From NCBI GenBank assembly GCA_028284925.1, contig JANQQT010000253.1, forward strand, positions 1 to 35,133: a stretch of DNA of 35,133 nt, in the 5' to 3' direction. Made by a program: the position numbers and the translations under genes. This document shows positions 22,677 to 32,709 of this stretch, piece after piece. Numbering within the stretch: the stretch's first letter is position 1; each line of letters opens with the position of its first letter. The notes under the pieces were generated by a model. That model had not been told where the DNA came from. It did no database searches and saw nothing but the letters and a program-made list of their open reading frames with translations. Source of the stretch: Phycisphaeraceae bacterium. Lineage in GTDB: Bacteria > Planctomycetota > Phycisphaerae > Phycisphaerales > Zrk34.

Positions 22677-23936
22677 ATGGCCGCGACCAACGTCACGCAG
22701 TTACAAACACTCTCCGGCAACGTCCAATCCGCACTCGAGTCCGCACTCCAGGCCCACGGTGGACTCCTCCGCCTCGCGCCAAACTGGGTTCCTCGGTCTT
22801 TCCTCCAGCCAGGCCTCCGCCTCAAACTCCACCCCGATGACACCTACGCATTCGGCCTCAACCGCGGCGGCATCGACGAACGATGGTTCGGCTCCACCAC
22901 CGAAGCCGCCAACGATGGTCGCGTTCACGATGAAGGCCTTTCCTACATCGTCCACGATGGCGCACGCTTCCAGCTCCGCGATGCCGTCTCCGAAGCCGGC
23001 CCAACCATCATCGGCCGGGACATCTGGGACAAATACAACAAATGGCCCGTCTACTCCAAGTTCTTCGACAACATGGGCCCCATCCCGCACCACATGCACC
23101 AGAACGCCGAACAGGCCGCACTCGTCGGCCAGGAAGGCAAACCCGAATCCTACTACTTCCCGCCCCAGCACAACAACGTCGGCAACAACTTTCCCTACAC
23201 CTTCATGGGCCTCGAACCCGGTACAACCCGCGACCAGGTTCGCAAATGCATCGCCGATTGGAACAAGGGTGACAACCTCATCCTCAACCTCTCCCGAGCC
23301 TACCGACTCCAGCCCGGCACCGGCTGGCTAATTCCCCCATGCATCCTCCACGCCCCCGGCAGCCTCTGCACCTATGAACCCCAATGGGGCTCCGATGTCT
23401 TCGGCATGTACCAAAATCTCGTCGAGGGTCGCGAAGTTCCCTGGTCACTCCTTGTCAAGGATATGCCTGCCGACAAACACGATGACGTCGACTTCATTAT
23501 CGACCAGCTCGACTGGGATGGAAACCTCGATCCCAACTTCAAGGACAACCACTATCTCGAACCCGTCGTCGATACTCAGGACGATGCCCATGCCGACCGC
23601 TGGATCGTCTACGGTCGCATCGATGGCAAACAATACTTTTCCGCCAAGGAACTCACCATCAAGCCCGGCGGCAAAGTCACCATCACCGACAACGGCGCCA
23701 CCAGCGTCATCGTCACTCAGGGCTCCGGCACAGCCAACGGCATGATTCTCGACTGCCCTAAACTCATTCGCTTCCACGATCTCACCCAGGATGAATTCTT
23801 CGTCACCGAAGCCGCAGCCAAGGCTGGCGTCGTCTACGAAAATACCTCCACCACCGAAGACCTCGTCATGCTCCGTTACTTCGGCCCCGAAGTAAACCCC
23901 AACGCCCCCGAAATGGGCGCCTACAAAAACGCCTGA
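22677..23936 (+). CDS. Cupin protein related to type I mannose-6-phosphate isomerase
   Basis: The 419-residue protein has two cupin halves. The metal-binding residues of type I phosphomannose isomerases can be aligned: His139 and His141 in PIPHHMHQ, Glu157 in GKPESYYF and His225 in WLIPPCILHAPGS. A second cupin-like segment includes LTIKPGGKVTITDNGATSVI near residue 335. It may isomerise a free or phosphorylated sugar in the cytoplasm, or a related keto-sugar; the exact substrate cannot be told. There is no signal peptide. The ATG at 22677 has a GAGGTACAGGAA purine-rich stretch just before it. TTTGCA (22611) and TAAAAA (22635), 18 bases apart, form a possible promoter. Confidence 0.75.
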   Translation: MAATNVTQLQTLSGNVQSALESALQAHGGLLRLAPNWVPRSFLQPGLRLKLHPDDTYAFGLNRGGIDERWFGSTTEAANDGRVHDEGLSYIVHDGARFQLRDAVSEAGPTIIGRDIWDKYNKWPVYSKFFDNMGPIPHHMHQNAEQAALVGQEGKPESYYFPPQHNNVGNNFPYTFMGLEPGTTRDQVRKCIADWNKGDNLILNLSRAYRLQPGTGWLIPPCILHAPGSLCTYEPQWGSDVFGMYQNLVEGREVPWSLLVKDMPADKHDDVDFIIDQLDWDGNLDPNFKDNHYLEPVVDTQDDAHADRWIVYGRIDGKQYFSAKELTIKPGGKVTITDNGATSVIVTQGSGTANGMILDCPKLIRFHDLTQDEFFVTEAAAKAGVVYENTSTTEDLVMLRYFGPEVNPNAPEMGAYKNA

Positions 23937-24009
23937 ATGACACGGCGAGAATAACGGCAAAATAACCCCCTAAATTCCAACACGAATCGCTGCGAACCTC
24001 CCGAACTCG

Positions 24010-24018
24010 TGCTAAAAT
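24010..24018 (+). promoter_or_regulatory. Extended -10 promoter element of the vapBC pair
   Basis: TGCTAAAAT at 24010-24018 is an extended -10 box identical to the one upstream of the 1018-residue gene. No -35 is evident. The antitoxin start is 54 bases downstream. Confidence 0.4.
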
Positions 24019-24071
24019 GTCAAGGGCATTAACTCTTGCGCTCACGCATACGGTCCCTCATAGGCTATAAA

Positions 24072-24353
24072 ATGGTTCGCACCCACATCAACCTGACTGA
24101 CACCGAATTCGCCACCGCCAAAGCCGAAGCGGACCGCCTCGGCCTCTCCGTCCCTGAATTCCTCCGGCGCTCTTTAAATGGCCTCATCCGGAACAAAGAA
24201 AATCACGATACCACTCAACAATCCAATTCTCCCGATTCTGCTCCCTCACCTGCAAACACCTTCGACCGCTTCCTCGGTCTCTGGACTGAGAGTGAAGCCA
24301 ATGATTTCGACAACACGGTCGCCCGCCGCGTCGATCCGGATGACTGGTCATGA
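24072..24353 (+). CDS. vapB: VapB-like ribbon-helix-helix antitoxin
   Basis: The 93-residue protein begins with a ribbon-helix-helix DNA-binding pattern: strand THINLTDTEF, then helices AKAEADRLGLSV and PEFLRRSLNGLI. The second half is rich in Ser, Pro, Asn and Asp and ends in an acidic segment, as expected for the toxin-wrapping part of an antitoxin. It would bind both the toxin and the operon promoter. The ATG at 24072 gives the compact family start MVRTHINLT; the frame is open to 24036 but that extension is not needed. No strong Shine-Dalgarno sequence is present. The stop overlaps the toxin start in ATGA, the usual toxin-antitoxin coupling. Confidence 0.8.
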   Translation: MVRTHINLTDTEFATAKAEADRLGLSVPEFLRRSLNGLIRNKENHDTTQQSNSPDSAPSPANTFDRFLGLWTESEANDFDNTVARRVDPDDWS

Positions 24354-24751
24354 AGCGACTGGTACTCGATACCAGCGGCTATTCAGCACTCCTCCGAGGC
24401 GATTCCAATATCAGTGACCTCCTCAATGCCGCCGAATGGGTCGGCCTCCCCGTCTTCGTCATCGGTGAACTCCACGCTGGATTTTGCGGCGGTAGCCGAC
24501 TCAACGAAAACCTCACACTCCTAACCGAATTCATCAACTTGCCCACCGTTCACACCCTCCACACCACCGACCAGACCGCCCAGCTTTTCGGTACGATCAA
24601 ACACACCCTCCGAACCGGGGGTACGCCAATACCCATCAACGACATCTGGATCGCTGCCCAGACCATTGAATCCAACGCCATCATCGTTACGTTCGATCGG
24701 CACTTCGACGCCGTCCCCAATCTCAGCATCTGGATGCCTTCAGATCACTGA
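24350..24751 (+). CDS. vapC: VapC-like PIN-domain toxin (ribonuclease)
   Basis: The 133-residue protein is a PIN-domain nuclease of the VapC type, which cleaves specific RNAs. The conserved acidic residues can be placed: Asp7 (LVLDTSGYSALL), Glu40 (VIGELHAGF), Asp98 (INDIWIAA) and Asp116 (VTFDRHFD). Length and spacing are normal for the family, so the active site looks intact. The gene overlaps its antitoxin by four bases. The pair sits between unrelated sugar-metabolism genes, which suggests a mobile module rather than part of the pathway. Confidence 0.9.
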   Translation: MKRLVLDTSGYSALLRGDSNISDLLNAAEWVGLPVFVIGELHAGFCGGSRLNENLTLLTEFINLPTVHTLHTTDQTAQLFGTIKHTLRTGGTPIPINDIWIAAQTIESNAIIVTFDRHFDAVPNLSIWMPSDH

Positions 24752-24773
24752 ATCTCCCTGTCACACTTATCTG

Positions 24774-24802
24774 TTGCGACAAAGGCCATCCCTAGCTATG
24801 AT
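24774..24802 (+). promoter_or_regulatory. Sigma-70-type promoter for the isomerase-oxidoreductase operon
   Basis: TTGCGA (24774-24779) and TATGAT (24797-24802) with a 17-base spacer form a good housekeeping promoter. Transcription would start near 24809 and the start codon is at 24865. Confidence 0.6.
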
Positions 24803-24864
24803 CCTTGCCCGAATTTACCTCATTGCATACCTGCTCCGATACGCAAACCATAAGGAATATCAAC

Positions 24865-25896
24865 ATGTCTCACCCTTCACCCAAACTACACAACGCCATG
24901 TGGCCAGGACTCGTCGGCAAAGGCGGCGATGAACCCGATGCCGAACCCGCCATCTCACTCGAACGAATGCTCCAACTCACCGCCGCCGCCGAAGTCAACG
25001 GCCAGAAATTCGAAGGCATCGACTACTTCCTCTTCCTCCCGCACACCGACCCCGATTCCTCCGATGACGACCTCAAGAAAATCGCCGACCTCATCGCCTC
25101 GCACGGCTTCAAGGTCGGCTCCCTCGTCGCACCCGTCTGGCCCGGAACCGTCGGCGACTCCGCCATGGGTGACGATGAACAACAGGCCAAATTCCTCTCC
25201 GCCATCGAAAAAGCATGCCGCATCGCCAGAATCTTCAATGAACACGGCGTACGCGAATACGGCTGCATCCGAATCGACTCCGCTGAATTCGGCGTCAACG
25301 CCTGGCGCGAAAACCCCGCCGCAAGCACTTCCCGCATCGCCGAAACCTTCAGAAAAGCCGCAACCATCGCCGCCGACAACGGCGAACGACTCGCCGCGGA
25401 AGGCGAAATCTGCTGGGCCGGTATGCACTCCTGGAAAGACATGCTCAACCTCCTCGAGGAAGTCGGCATGCCCGAAACGCTCGGCTTCCAGGCCGACCTC
25501 GCTCACACCTACCTCTACCTCATGGGCTACAACGCCCCCGAACACGCACTCCTCCAGGATGGCTATTCCGAAGATGAATTCTGGGACGCCTACAAGACCA
25601 TGACCGATGCCCTCCGCCCTTGGACCATCGACTTCCACGTCGCCCAGAACGATGGCAACGTCCACGGCACAGGCTCACACGATAAAACCGGCAAGCACTG
25701 CCCCGCCGATGACCCCAATGGCAAACTCGATATCGTCAAATGCGCAGGCTACTGGCTTCAGGACGCTCCTTCCCGTGGTATCAAACACATCTGCTGGGAC
25801 GGCTGCATGTTCCCCAACGCCATGCTCGAAACACCCGACACATGGAACACCATCCTCGACGCCATGATCAAAGTCCGCGATGCACACGGCTGGTAA
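24865..25896 (+). CDS. Xylose-isomerase-like TIM-barrel sugar isomerase/epimerase
   Basis: The 343-residue protein has the AP-endonuclease-2/xylose-isomerase-like TIM-barrel pattern. Likely metal-site residues are in [16 protein letters not shown] (Glu), [13 protein letters not shown] (Asp, His), and [19 protein letters not shown] and [13 protein letters not shown] (His-rich). Such enzymes isomerise, epimerise or eliminate on sugars or keto-sugars. It is longer than the 3-epimerase at 18094 and not closely similar to it. The ATG at 24865 has TAAGGAA about eight bases upstream. It is 57 bases before a Gfo/Idh/MocA oxidoreductase in the same operon, a pairing common in inositol or keto-glycoside breakdown; the substrate is not known. 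Confidence 0.82.
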   Translation: MSHPSPKLHNAMWPGLVGKGGDEPDAEPAISLERMLQLTAAAEVNGQKFEGIDYFLFLPHTDPDSSDDDLKKIADLIASHGFKVGSLVAPVWPGTVGDSAMGDDEQQAKFLSAIEKACRIARIFNEHGVREYGCIRIDSAEFGVNAWRENPAASTSRIAETFRKAATIAADNGERLAAEGEICWAGMHSWKDMLNLLEEVGMPETLGFQADLAHTYLYLMGYNAPEHALLQDGYSEDEFWDAYKTMTDALRPWTIDFHVAQNDGNVHGTGSHDKTGKHCPADDPNGKLDIVKCAGYWLQDAPSRGIKHICWDGCMFPNAMLETPDTWNTILDAMIKVRDAHGW

Positions 25897-25953
25897 TCCA
25901 TCAACCCAACAAAACGAATAACCCAAATAAATAACCAATACTGGAAACAAAAC

Positions 25954-27105
<1,152 letters not shown>

Positions 27106-27134
27106 ACCCCTTGACAAAGTCACCCCAAAACCCC

Positions 27135-27170
27135 ACAAGCCTTCGCCCACCCCGCGAAGGCTTGTTCTTA
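27135..27170 (+). terminator. Terminator after the oxidoreductase operon
   Basis: ACAAGCCTTCGC (27135-27146) pairs perfectly with GCGAAGGCTTGT (27154-27165) around a seven-base C-rich loop, followed by TCTT. Confidence 0.82.
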
Positions 27171-27193
27171 AACGAATCACAACCTATTTCCGC

Positions 27194-27222
27194 TTTACTA
27201 ACCACCCTTGATATGCGATAAT
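27194..27222 (+). promoter_or_regulatory. Promoter giving a probable leaderless transcript
   Basis: TTTACT (27194-27199) and GATAAT (27217-27222) are 17 bases apart. Transcription would start at about 27229, the A of the next ATG, and no Shine-Dalgarno sequence lies before it, so the mRNA may be leaderless. Confidence 0.5.
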
Positions 27223-27228
27223 ACTAAT

Positions 27229-27417
27229 ATGATCGAAAAGGTTGTTAACAGATATAAACTTGGCGACCCCGCTGCCGAACGTGACGAAGTTAAGTACTGG
27301 CTGAGCCGTACGCCCGATGAACGTCTTGCCGCCCTCGAACTATTGCGCAAACAGGCCTATGGAACTTTTCACCGACTTCAAAGAGTTGCTCGAGTTATTC
27401 AACGATCAAAAAATTGA
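27229..27417 (+). CDS. Small basic protein paired with a nucleotidyltransferase (possible antitoxin)
   Basis: The 62-residue product reads MIEKVVNRYKLGD, then a DEVKYWLSRTPDERLAALEL helix and a basic end (FHRLQRVARVIQRSKN). I recognise the pattern (a 'W-x-x-x-P-x-E-R' helix followed by an RLQRV-type end) as that of small proteins often found directly before nucleotidyltransferase genes, but not a named family. It is probably a partner or antitoxin of the downstream enzyme. Its last 59 bases overlap that gene in another frame, which is unusually long and implies co-evolution and coupling. The base composition is more AT-rich than neighbouring genes. The ATG is at the predicted transcription start. 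Confidence 0.6.
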   Translation: MIEKVVNRYKLGDPAAERDEVKYWLSRTPDERLAALELLRKQAYGTFHRLQRVARVIQRSKN

Positions 27418-27799
27418 GTACATGATCGTTGGTGGATATGCCGTCTTACATTACGGTTCCGTCCGAAATACCGGTGATATCGATCTCTTCGTGAAACCTT
27501 CACCGGAAAACGCCAGCAAAATCCTAAAAGTCCTTTCTGAATTTGGTTTTGGTGGTATTGGTCTGAATGAACAGGATTTTCAAAAGCCGGATAGTGTTGT
27601 CCAATTAGGCGTACCTCCAATTCGTATTGACATCATTAACACAATCGATGGTGTCGAGTGGACCGAGGCAATAGACTCGGTCGAAACCGCAGAATACTCA
27701 GGGATTCGCCTTCCTTTCATTGGAAAACAGCTATTGATTAAGAACAAACAAGCCTCCGGTCGTCTTAAAGATCTTGCGGATATAGAAAAAATCAGTTGA
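27359..27799 (+). CDS. Nucleotidyltransferase (AbiEii/MNT-like fold), possible toxin
   Basis: The 146-residue product has the nucleotidyltransferase signature YMIVGGYAVLHYGSVRNTGD followed by IDLFV, in which the GG and Asp-x-Asp of the active site are visible. A small alpha/beta remainder (KPDSVVQLGVPPIRIDIINT) and a lysine-rich end (KQLLIKNKQASGRLKDLADI) follow. Enzymes of this type transfer a nucleotide to an RNA or protein target, and several act as toxins. I chose ATG 27359 because it begins just before the conserved helix MELFTDFKELLELF; an in-frame extension to 27317 is also possible. The AT-rich composition and its place between unrelated genes suggest horizontal arrival. No phage or transposase gene is adjacent. 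Confidence 0.78.
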   Translation: MELFTDFKELLELFNDQKIEYMIVGGYAVLHYGSVRNTGDIDLFVKPSPENASKILKVLSEFGFGGIGLNEQDFQKPDSVVQLGVPPIRIDIINTIDGVEWTEAIDSVETAEYSGIRLPFIGKQLLIKNKQASGRLKDLADIEKIS

Positions 27800-27900
27800 G
27801 AACATCGACTCATACTTTTTTCTAGGTCGTACGCATCATTCTGCAATTCTAAAGCTTCTTTAATAAGGTTAAAGAACTCAATTGGCACCAGCACGTACTA

Positions 27901-27913
27901 TCTCCGTAGGAGA
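27901..27913 (+). promoter_or_regulatory. Ribosome-binding site inside a small hairpin
   Basis: TCTCC and GGAGA pair around GTA, so the GGAG before the lipoprotein start codon at 27919 may be partly hidden. The stem is short. Confidence 0.35.
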
Positions 27914-27918
27914 CCCTC

Positions 27919-28779
27919 ATGCCACCCGCCCTCAAAATCCTGACCTTCCTCCTCCTCCCCCTAACCACCCTCCCCGCCTGCGGCCTCGTCAACGAAGTCC
28001 TCACCAACCCCGAAAAACCCACCGCCTCCATCCAATCCCTCCGACTCAAAAACCTCTCCCTCACCGCCGCCGACCTCGAGTTCGACGTCGCCGTCAACAA
28101 CCCCTATTCCGTCGCCCTTCCTCTCACCAATATCCAATACGCCCTCGCCTCCGATGGCGACCCATTTCTCACAGGCACAGCCCCCACACAAGGCCTCATC
28201 CCACCCCAAAACGCCAAAACCATCAAAGTCCCCGCACGCGTCTCATTCCCATCACTCCTCGCCACACTCAAATCCATCAAGCCCGGCGCCGTCATACCCT
28301 ACAACGCCGACCTCAAACTCACCGTCGACGCCCCCATCATCGGTCCGCTTTCCCTCCCCCTCTCCAAAACCGGACAACTCCCCATACCCACCGCCCCCAA
28401 AGTAAAACTCACCGGCATCAAGTGGAACAAACTTTCGCTCAACGAAGCTTCCGCCACCCTCAACCTCAACATCTCCAACACCAACCAGTTCCCCCTCGAC
28501 CTCCGGACCCTCGCTTACAAACTCACACTCGGCGGCTCCGAAATCATCAACACCACCACCAACCAACCCACACAATTCAAAAAATCCGCCGACACCACAC
28601 TCCAACTCCCTATCTCCATCAAACCCACCAACCTCGGCCTCGCCGTCTTCAACATCCTCTCACAAAAACAAGCCTCATACACCCTCACAGGATCCATCCA
28701 ATCCAAAACCCCCTTCGGCCCCCTCAACCTCCCATTCTCCAGATCCGGCAGAACCTCCTTCACCAAAAACCCATCATAA
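27919..28779 (+). CDS. LEA14-like (WHy-domain) lipoprotein
   Basis: The 286-residue protein begins with a lipoprotein signal: a hydrophobic stretch ending LPAC with Cys21 as the likely lipidation site. Two repeated beta-sandwich halves follow, each with the LEA type 2/WHy pattern: IQSLRLKNLSLTAADLEFDV then NNPYSVALPL, and IKWNKLSLNEASATLNLNIS then NTNQFPLDL. Each half includes the conserved Asn-Pro or Asn-x-Phe-Pro turn. Such proteins are linked to stress protection or to membrane-anchored structural roles; no enzyme function is expected. GGAG is five bases before the ATG, within a small hairpin. It does not obviously belong to the sugar genes around it. Confidence 0.8.
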   Translation: MPPALKILTFLLLPLTTLPACGLVNEVLTNPEKPTASIQSLRLKNLSLTAADLEFDVAVNNPYSVALPLTNIQYALASDGDPFLTGTAPTQGLIPPQNAKTIKVPARVSFPSLLATLKSIKPGAVIPYNADLKLTVDAPIIGPLSLPLSKTGQLPIPTAPKVKLTGIKWNKLSLNEASATLNLNISNTNQFPLDLRTLAYKLTLGGSEIINTTTNQPTQFKKSADTTLQLPISIKPTNLGLAVFNILSQKQASYTLTGSIQSKTPFGPLNLPFSRSGRTSFTKNPS

Positions 28780-28852
28780 ACACACACCGAACCCATTCCG
28801 CCGCGACTTGTCTATTCCCTTGACCAACCTCTCTCGCTAAAATACACCGACC

Positions 28853-29947
28853 ATGTCAACCCCTTACGGCTCAACAGCAAACCAACACCAAGCCTTCCTC
28901 AACACCAGACACTTCGCCTCCCTCGATGGCCTCCGATGTCTTGCCATCCTCATGGTCCTCTGGTACCACGCCGGCTCCAACATCTACCCCTCCCGAACCT
29001 TCGGCCCATACGGCGTCGCACTCTTCTTCGCCATCAGCGGCTTCCTCATCACAACCCTCCTCCTCCGCGAACGCGACCAATTCGGCGACATCTCACTCAA
29101 GAAATTCTTCATCCGCCGTTCACTCAGGATCTTCCCCCTCTACTACACCGTACTCCTCCTCTATATCATCCTTGTCTTCCTCCTCCGACGCGACACCCCG
29201 CACGGCCAGGCCTTCTTCCAAAACCTCCCCGCCTTCCTCACCTACACCTCCAACTGGTTCGTCGAGCTACCCAAAGACCAGATCGTCATCTTCTACTTCG
29301 CATGGTCCCTCGCCACCGAAGAACAGTTCTACCTCATCTGGCCCTGGTTCGAAAAATACCTCAAACGCGGCTGGCAAATACCACTCATCCTCCTCATACT
29401 CACAATCGTCATCCTCGCACAATTCGAACTTCTCACCCCCTTCATCCCCTCCGACTCACTCGCCCATACCATTATCCTCAGCATCATGCCCCCCATCTGC
29501 CTCGGTGTCATCTTCGCACACCTCCTCCATCACCCCCGCTCATTCACCATACTCTTCCATATCCTCGGTCGCCGCGCCGCCTCCCTCATCATCCTCACCG
29601 CCACCACCATCATCTTCATCAACAAGCCCGCCGCAAAACTCCTCATCGACGCCTGCCTAACCCTCTTCACCATCTCATGCGTCATTCGCGAAGACCACTT
29701 CCTCGCCCCCATCCTCAAACTCAAACCACTCTGCTGGGTCGGCATCGTCAGCTACGGTTTATATCTCACACACATGCTTACCTACAACGTCATCAAGATC
29801 ATCCTCATCAAACTCAATATCAACATCCCCGTGATCTCCTTCATCGCCACAACCCTCGCCGCCGTCGCCTTCGCATCCCTCAGCTACATCTACTACGAAT
29901 CCATCTTTCTCCGACTCAAAAAGAAATATGGACGCCTCTCCGCATAA
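28853..29947 (+). CDS. Membrane acyltransferase (acyltransferase family 3, OafA/YrhL-like)
   Basis: The 364-residue protein has about ten membrane helices. It opens with the family block ASLDGLRCLAILMVLWYHAG, containing the catalytic His, followed by GVALFFAISGFLITTLLLRE. Further hallmarks are KFFIRRSLRIFPLYY and AWSLATEEQFYLIWPWF. Members acetylate or acylate cell-surface sugars, such as lipopolysaccharide O-antigen or peptidoglycan, using cytoplasmic acyl-CoA. TAAAAT at 28838-28843 is only nine bases before the ATG, so its mRNA may have almost no leader. The gene stands between the LEA14-like lipoprotein and the DUF1080 cluster. Confidence 0.9.
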   Translation: MSTPYGSTANQHQAFLNTRHFASLDGLRCLAILMVLWYHAGSNIYPSRTFGPYGVALFFAISGFLITTLLLRERDQFGDISLKKFFIRRSLRIFPLYYTVLLLYIILVFLLRRDTPHGQAFFQNLPAFLTYTSNWFVELPKDQIVIFYFAWSLATEEQFYLIWPWFEKYLKRGWQIPLILLILTIVILAQFELLTPFIPSDSLAHTIILSIMPPICLGVIFAHLLHHPRSFTILFHILGRRAASLIILTATTIIFINKPAAKLLIDACLTLFTISCVIREDHFLAPILKLKPLCWVGIVSYGLYLTHMLTYNVIKIILIKLNINIPVISFIATTLAAVAFASLSYIYYESIFLRLKKKYGRLSA

Positions 29948-30076
29948 CACGCATACGCCGCTTTCCCCCAATTTTCCCAACCCGCCGCCCCCCAATTCTG
30001 ATACCATACTCTTCTTCTCAACCCGCCCCGCACCAGGCGGGCCTCTGCCAGTCAATCCCGCGGAGCAAAACGAAAA

Positions 30077-31605
30077 ATGACGTCAAGATCACTACATCAC
30101 ACCCTCGCCATGGCCTTTCTCCTCGCCCTCTCCCCCCTCACCCACGCCGCTAACTTCACACCCATCTTCGATGGCAAATCGCTCAAAGGTTGGAAATCCC
30201 CCAACATGTCCTACTGGTCCGTCAAGGATGGCGCCATCACCGCAACATCCTCAAAACAAAACCCCTGCAAGCAAAACCAATTCCTTGTCTGGCAACTGGG
30301 TCCCGTCGACGATTTCGAGCTCAAACTCGACTTCAAAATCTCCGGAACCAAACAGGCCAACTCCGGCATCCAGTTCCGCTCCGCCATCGAATCCGATGGA
30401 CACGCCGTCGGCTACCAGGCCGACATCGGCCTGTCGCCCGCCCTCCCAGGCTTCCTCTACGATGAAAAAACAGGTCGTGGTGGTCTCGCAAGCCGTGGCC
30501 ACGAAGCCTCCATCGACGCCTCCGGCAAAAAATCATCCAGAAAGTTCGCGGACCCCGCCCAACTCCTCAAAATCTTCAAACCCAACGAATGGAATACCTA
30601 CCACGTCATCGCCCGCGGCAAACACATCGAGCTTCGCCTCAACGGCAAGACCATGTCCAAATTCACCGACAACCAACCTTCCCAACGCGACTACACCGGC
30701 AAACTCGCCCTCCAACTCCACTCCGGCCCGCCCATGACCGTCCAGTTCAAAAACATCCAGCTCAAACGACTCAAACTCAACGATGGCCGCAAGAAAATCG
30801 TCGCCGTCGCCGGTCGCATGTCACACGGCCCGGGCGCTCACGAATTCAACGCCGGTGTCAAGCTCCTCGCCAAATCACTCGAAAAACACAAGGAAAAAAT
30901 CCTCTTCACCAATATCCACGATGCAGGCTGGCCCAAAGACCCCACCGCCTTCGACAACGCCGATGCCATCGTCCTCTACATGGATGGCGGCGGCCGACAC
31001 CCCATCCTCCACCACCTCTCCAAAGTCGACAAGTTCATGGAAAAAGGCGTCGGCCTCATGTGCATGCACTACGCCGTCGAAGTCCCCAAAGGCGACGCCG
31101 GCGACCACTTCCGAAACTGGATCGGCGGATACTACGAAACACACTGGTCCATCAACCCCCACTGGAAAGCAAAAGCAAAACTCCAGAAAAACCACCCCAT
31201 CGTCAACGGGGTCAAACCCTTCGAAGCCAAAGATGAATGGTACTTCAACATGCGTTCCGCGAAGGTCTCAAAGGCGTCACGCCCATTCTCAAAGCCATCC
31301 CCGACAAGGAAGCCCGCTCCGGCAAAACCTCCTGGCCGCGCGGCCCCAAAAAACACATCGTCGCCGCACAGGGCAGATCCGAAATACTCATGTGGGCCGT
31401 CCAACGCAAAGACGGAGGACGCGGCGTCGGATGGACCGGCGGACACTTCCACCACAACTGGGCCATCGATGACTACCGAAAACTCGTACTCAACGCCTTC
31501 TTCTGGATCGCCGGACAAAAAGTCCCCAAAGATGGCGTCAACTCCAAACTCACCAGAGCCGACCTCACGGCCAACCTCGATCCCAAACGCAGACGCAGGA
31601 AATAA
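30077..31605 (+). pseudogene. Secreted DUF1080-ThuA fusion broken by a one-base frameshift
   Basis: The first part has a signal peptide (residues 1-24, ending THAAN) and a DUF1080 (3-keto-disaccharide hydrolase-type) domain at about 25-230, with FTPIFDGKSLKGWKS and SGIQFRSAIESDGHAVGYQ. A ThuA-like domain follows from about 236 (KIVAVAGRMSHGPGAHEF). At about 31255 the frame is lost: in the open frame after DEWYFNMR the sequence becomes low-complexity Pro/Ser/Thr. The next frame gives the expected continuation REGLKGVTPILKAIPDKEAR through to a TAA at 31603-31605, and the next gene starts at 31609. Inserting one T in ATGCGTTCC (31250-31258) restores the frame; the paralogous ThuA gene reads ATGCGTTTC there. 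It may be a decayed gene or a sequencing error. If restored it would have about 509 residues and cleave oxidised disaccharides. Confidence 0.85.
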
Positions 31606-31608
31606 ACC

Positions 31609-32604
31609 ATGAACTCCAGACACCTCACCAAATTCTCGTTCCCCCTCATCGCCGCGCTGCTCTTCTCCCTCGCCGCCCCCGCACTTGCTTGTGATGCCGA
31701 CAAATCTATCGTCAAAACCGCCGCCAGGAAGAAAGCCAAACCCAAAATCCTCTTCATCGCCGGAACCCGTTCCCACGGTTGGTTCAACCACGAACACTAC
31801 GCCGGCTCCATGCTGCTCGCCAAAGCCATCAACGATGCAGGTATTCCCGTTGAAACCGTCGTCATACGCAAGAGTTGGCCCGCCGATGAAAAACAACTCG
31901 AAGGCGTCGCAACCATTGTTGTCTTCTGCACCGGCGGCCGAAGACACCTCCTCAACCCACACATCGAAAAAGTCGACGCCTACATGAAAAAAGGCGTCGG
32001 ACTCGTTTGCCTCCACTACGGCGTCGAAACAAACAAAGGCAAAAACGGAGACGCCTTCCTCAGATGGATGGGCGGATACTTTGAAACACACTGGTCCGTC
32101 AACCCACACTGGGTCGCCGAATTCAAAAAACTACCCAACCACCCCATCGCACGCGGCGTCAAGCCCTTCACCATCTACGATGAATGGTACTACCACATGC
32201 GTTTCTCCAAGGACATGAAAAACGTCACACCCATCCTCTCCGCACATCCGCCCAAATCCACCCTCCGCCGACGCGACGGCGCTCACTCCGGCAACCCCCA
32301 CGTCCGCAAAGCCGTCGCCGATGGCAAAATTCAACACGTCGCATGGGCCTTCGAACGACCCGGCGGCGGCCGAGGTTTCGGCTTCACCGGCGCCCACTTC
32401 CACATCAACTGGGCTCACGACCAATTTAGAAAAGTTGTCCTCAACGCAATCGTCTGGACCGCTAAAATAGAAGTCCCTAAAGATGGCGTCCCATCCAAAA
32501 GACCCGATGCCGCTGCCCTCGAAGCCAACCAGACCTATCGAAAACCCGCCAACTGGAACTCCGAAAAGCTCAACCAACGCATCAAAAAACTCAACGAAAA
32601 ATAA
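31609..32604 (+). CDS. Secreted ThuA-domain protein
   Basis: The 331-residue product has a signal peptide ending APALAC, then a ThuA-type glutamine-amidotransferase-like fold: KILFIAGTRSHGWFNHEHYA, GVGLVCLHYGVETNKGKNGD and WMGGYFETHWSVNPHW. The middle (IYDEWYYHMRFSKDMKNVTPI) and end (GFTGAHFHINWAHDQFRKVV) match the ThuA half of the preceding broken gene, so the two are local paralogues. ThuA was first linked to trehalose use and has been proposed to act on 3-keto-trehalose or related sugars. The Cys at the signal end (PALAC) is lipobox-like, so it may be a lipoprotein. AGGAAA lies seven bases before the ATG, inside the end of the upstream gene. Confidence 0.83.
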   Translation: MNSRHLTKFSFPLIAALLFSLAAPALACDADKSIVKTAARKKAKPKILFIAGTRSHGWFNHEHYAGSMLLAKAINDAGIPVETVVIRKSWPADEKQLEGVATIVVFCTGGRRHLLNPHIEKVDAYMKKGVGLVCLHYGVETNKGKNGDAFLRWMGGYFETHWSVNPHWVAEFKKLPNHPIARGVKPFTIYDEWYYHMRFSKDMKNVTPILSAHPPKSTLRRRDGAHSGNPHVRKAVADGKIQHVAWAFERPGGGRGFGFTGAHFHINWAHDQFRKVVLNAIVWTAKIEVPKDGVPSKRPDAAALEANQTYRKPANWNSEKLNQRIKKLNEK

Positions 32605-32709
32605 ACCCCCCGGAAGAAACACCCCCGGAAAATAAAACCCGTGTGCTAACCCCACGCAACGAAATAACAAATACAAAGTCCCACCCGCATAATACCCTGG
32701 AGACACGCC

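Noticed and set aside
27882..30153. Long Arg/Pro/His-rich + strand frames of 313 and 405 codons
   Set aside because: Shadows of the LEA14-like and acyltransferase genes caused by C-rich composition.
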